Part shown: positions 63,301-64,000 of the stretch, in pieces
Layout: each line of letters begins with the position of its first letter
Numbering within the stretch: position 1 is the stretch's first letter
Assembly: GCA_964632305.1 (NCBI GenBank)
Contig: CAZWBR010000019.1
Location: 6,453-70,452 of the forward strand
DNA length: 64,000 bases
Direction: 5' to 3'
Source: CAZWBR01 sp964632305
GTDB lineage: Bacteria > Bacteroidota > Bacteroidia > Bacteroidales > Prolixibacteraceae
The notes under the pieces: model-generated
Databases searched by the model: none
Seen by the model: the letters and a program-made list of their open reading frames with translations, nothing else
Told to the model about the DNA's origin: nothing
Translations under genes and position numbers: made by a program

Positions 63301-63885
63301 ATCATAGATCGCGCAGTCATCCCATGCCTGGGCCAGCGGATTGCCCGCGCCCATCTCCAGCGCCCTGAAGTTAACCGCCGTGTGTATGTTCAGTCCAAGG
63401 TCAAGCTTGCCCAGGATAATAGTCAGCAGCTCCAGCCAGCTCTTACGTCCAGTGTAGGCGCTGCCGTCCGGCTGTGCAAAAGCCGTCTCCTTCAGCTCGC
63501 CCAGCCCGCACCGGGCGCTCAGCGTAACCTCCGGTTCCCACCGCATCGGCTGCTGCAGCTCCTGCACCATCAGCCATCCGGTCCACACCATCGCCCCCGT
63601 CACCGGGTCATCCTTGCGGATCTCCACCTTATACTTTCGCAGGTCCGAGGTATACAGGAAGCTCAGGTCGTCGCTCGCCTCCGCATAGAAGCTCCACTCC
63701 GCCATCGACCCAACCAGCAAAGGCAGCCCTTCCGAACCACCGTCTCCCAGCTTAATGCGCAGCGCCTCGCCCGTCAGCTCCCGCTCCAGCATCGTCCCGG
63801 CATAGTCCCGCTCCAGCAAGTCAATCGCATAATACTGATCCTGCCAGTCCCGCATCTCCCATCGTATCCTCACCCCGTAGCTCAT
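60400..63885 (-). CDS. large tail-tip/baseplate-like protein with embedded DUF1566 domain, 1,161 aa
   Basis: The start is taken as 'MSYGVRIRWEMRDWQDQYYA' (63885), because the longer frame reads through the heptad array. The N-terminal part resembles tail hub or baseplate proteins of Bacteroidota phages ('SFLYTSDLRKYKVEIRKDDP', 'TGWLMVQELQQPMRW'). At about residues 833-977 a DUF1566/FGE-like lectin domain is embedded ('GGRIFYLPRGGAWGLIAAED', 'GYDDWFMGSLDEMKELVFRR', 'AAWTSSEVTGRYN'). The C-terminal part has a jelly-roll-like module. It is probably the first structural protein of this transcript in the window. Confidence 0.78.
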   Translation of the reverse strand: MSYGVRIRWEMRDWQDQYYAIDLLERDYAGTMLERELTGEALRIKLGDGGSEGLPLLVGSMAEWSFYAEASDDLSFLYTSDLRKYKVEIRKDDPVTGAMVWTGWLMVQELQQPMRWEPEVTLSARCGLGELKETAFAQPDGSAYTGRKSWLELLTIILGKLDLGLNIHTAVNFRALEMGAGNPLAQAWDDCAIYDGMNCREVLEQLLTNCRIMQRDGAWYAEAYTALKLTSYTQYNYDYTGTALTPATTVVTPRKAIDQAATWNEGTPTLEYLPAWEKLETEQEYGLQESFFKNHKLATGDGWTVDSGLTVRHVDLEDEQYCIIEGIGASGTALGVRQSVEVKAFAGTFQFALKLSPLGWYSPSSDAVKSVRKPLSVLIKYELRLQTDTATYYLHGDEGWKEGQYWMEKTAESSIPGELKWTEVSVDTDSLPGDGTLTVTLRQTPNFILGPTQYYDGVAYTEVVAFEKNELEEKLKLTARNNGSYLEKGELIAMKHGTLVPNNNAPLLWIGGTGYDSDPRHQSTGWYVDNTVQTYGYSVLMARMAMSLRRKHLAMMAGTVVGGYGPGVVYNELNQPGIDYVLLSGDWNVKPDSFEGQWAELTAYDPEACTVTTDAAKRSSAGRRWGSRGGVTTVTNNYNLGNSFDQIGGNPADNNALKEYLDKITDSVIPDTRSVILSGAVVWVTGMKFESTMITYLLSGQRNELSPQPKTLDAADPLLPRIDVFFVDGSSELGVLKGTQAENPVKPTVSAGQLEVTQVYVPAGATTPEVDVETIYDENAEWTTAQTADTDISVDFNAANDPTSGLKNIDIALAIPDTTPATPTHSMGELYQGGRIFYLPRGGAWGLIAAEDYAGEEVYERLSSDWDPYTTGANGTIIGTGDDNTALLMAHDNAKNFAAALAANYRGGGYDDWFMGSLDEMKELVFRRGYFPRLMGAAWTSSEVTGRYNWKRAYCVDLSTQGSYIRDKNNRMKVVPIRKFDDSTIPTGVPVEVYTPTATTLTFTAPAPVATGGGILSFDLRTSGAWLQNTALRIELYNGATLAGSLQLSKQVSLWGWNDQDELWQKVAIRLSSFGVTAAQIDKVKLTLLGSWPNGVTLSLDRIRLQHDSGQALEAITQGTYGSATKSLVLTTNSQGKVVEVQEIDNGLGDIAAALDIINGE

Positions 63886-63886
63886 A

Positions 63887-63942
63887 TCAATCGTAAATAG
63901 TAAATAGTCAATCGTCAATAGTCAATGGTCAACAGCAAATGG
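63887..63942. repeat. 7-bp tandem array directly before the tail-tip start codon
   Basis: Eight heptads in register: TCAATCG, TAAATAG (twice), TCAATCG, TCAATAG, TCAATGG, TCAACAG and CAAATGG. Only one base separates the array from the ATG complement (63883-63885). The first two heptads are identical to the start of the array before dnaE2 at 3778. Confidence 0.85.
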
Positions 63943-64000
63943 TCATCCCGATAGCTTCTATGTTGTAATCCAAATAAAAACGCACAAATTTCCCATGATG
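63943..64000. other. window end, non-coding, with a 15-mer shared with 55395
   Basis: AAAAACGCACAAATT (63976-63990) is identical to a stretch at 55395-55409 outside the other end of the minus-strand module. No gene is visible in these 58 bp. Confidence 0.4.

Larger units (their letters stand above)
55517..64000 (-). mobile_element. phage-tail-like module with a diversity-generating retroelement, right part not in window
   Basis: All genes here are on the minus strand, tightly packed and GC-rich compared with 6.8-55 kb. Order of transcription is tail-tip-like protein, LRR fibre-like protein, 100-aa class protein, DGR target, template repeat, reverse transcriptase and two small genes. No integrase, capsid or portal gene is in the window, so prophage and tail-derived injection system cannot be told apart. 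Confidence 0.7.

Noticed and set aside
62230..63900. 556-aa open frame antisense to the tail-tip gene
   Set aside because: Extremely His/Arg/Leu/Pro-rich with no fold signature; it arises from the GC-rich opposite strand.

Overview
The window looks like a chromosomal stretch of an anaerobic member of the Bacteroidota, probably order Bacteroidales. The reasons are the family content (DUF4295 after L28/L33, DUF4494, DUF4293, a Bacteroidota-type LptD beside an amidase and an MCE protein), promoters of the Bacteroidota type (TAnnTTTG at -7), and an anaerobe's toolkit: superoxide reductase, class I hybrid-cluster protein, and a heterodisulfide-reductase-like electron transfer cluster. No species is claimed.

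Layout. 1-1600: end of a beta-propeller-like protein and a YoeB-type toxin/antitoxin pair whose toxin frame is broken. 1620-6750: a GC-rich mutagenesis cassette with a LexA-like S24 repressor (frameshifted), divergent from a Y-family polymerase and a short DnaE2-like polymerase. 6751-55400: a lower-GC host backbone with translation and secretion genes (rpmB, rpmG, ftsY, rimO, mnmA, tRNA-Pro), peroxide/superoxide defence (Fur/PerR-like regulator, ahpC, superoxide reductase), a two-component system next to a five-gene Hdr-like cluster, hcp with its ferredoxin partner and a divergent Crp/Fnr regulator, pabBC, a very long Sel1-repeat protein, lptD, amidase, MCE protein, dnaA, pyrBI and a few housekeeping genes. 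55500-64000: a second GC-rich block, all on the minus strand, with a phage-tail-like module ending in a diversity-generating retroelement (DGR).

The DGR is the best supported unusual system. A 105-bp template repeat (57254-57358) and a variable repeat (57447-57551) align without gaps. All 14 mismatches fall on adenines of the template as read on the coding strand. The variable repeat is the 3' end of a 432-aa C-type-lectin-like protein, and the reverse transcriptase lies directly downstream. The upstream genes encode a tail-tip-like protein with an embedded DUF1566 (lectin-like) domain and an LRR fibre-like protein, so the module appears to diversify an adhesion tip.

The second notable signal is a family of four intergenic elements (about 6820, 15365, 38474 and 55066) made of 11-bp units with consensus GGTTTCTGTAn, arranged as inverted arrays around a short loop. 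The clearest, at 38474-38577, has two 49-nt arms and a 6-nt loop. I know of no described family with this layout. Separately, 7-bp tandem arrays (TCAATAG-like) abut the start codons of dnaE2 and of the tail-tip gene, one in each GC-rich block.

Everything here was read by eye. Family names rest on recognised motifs, not on database searches.
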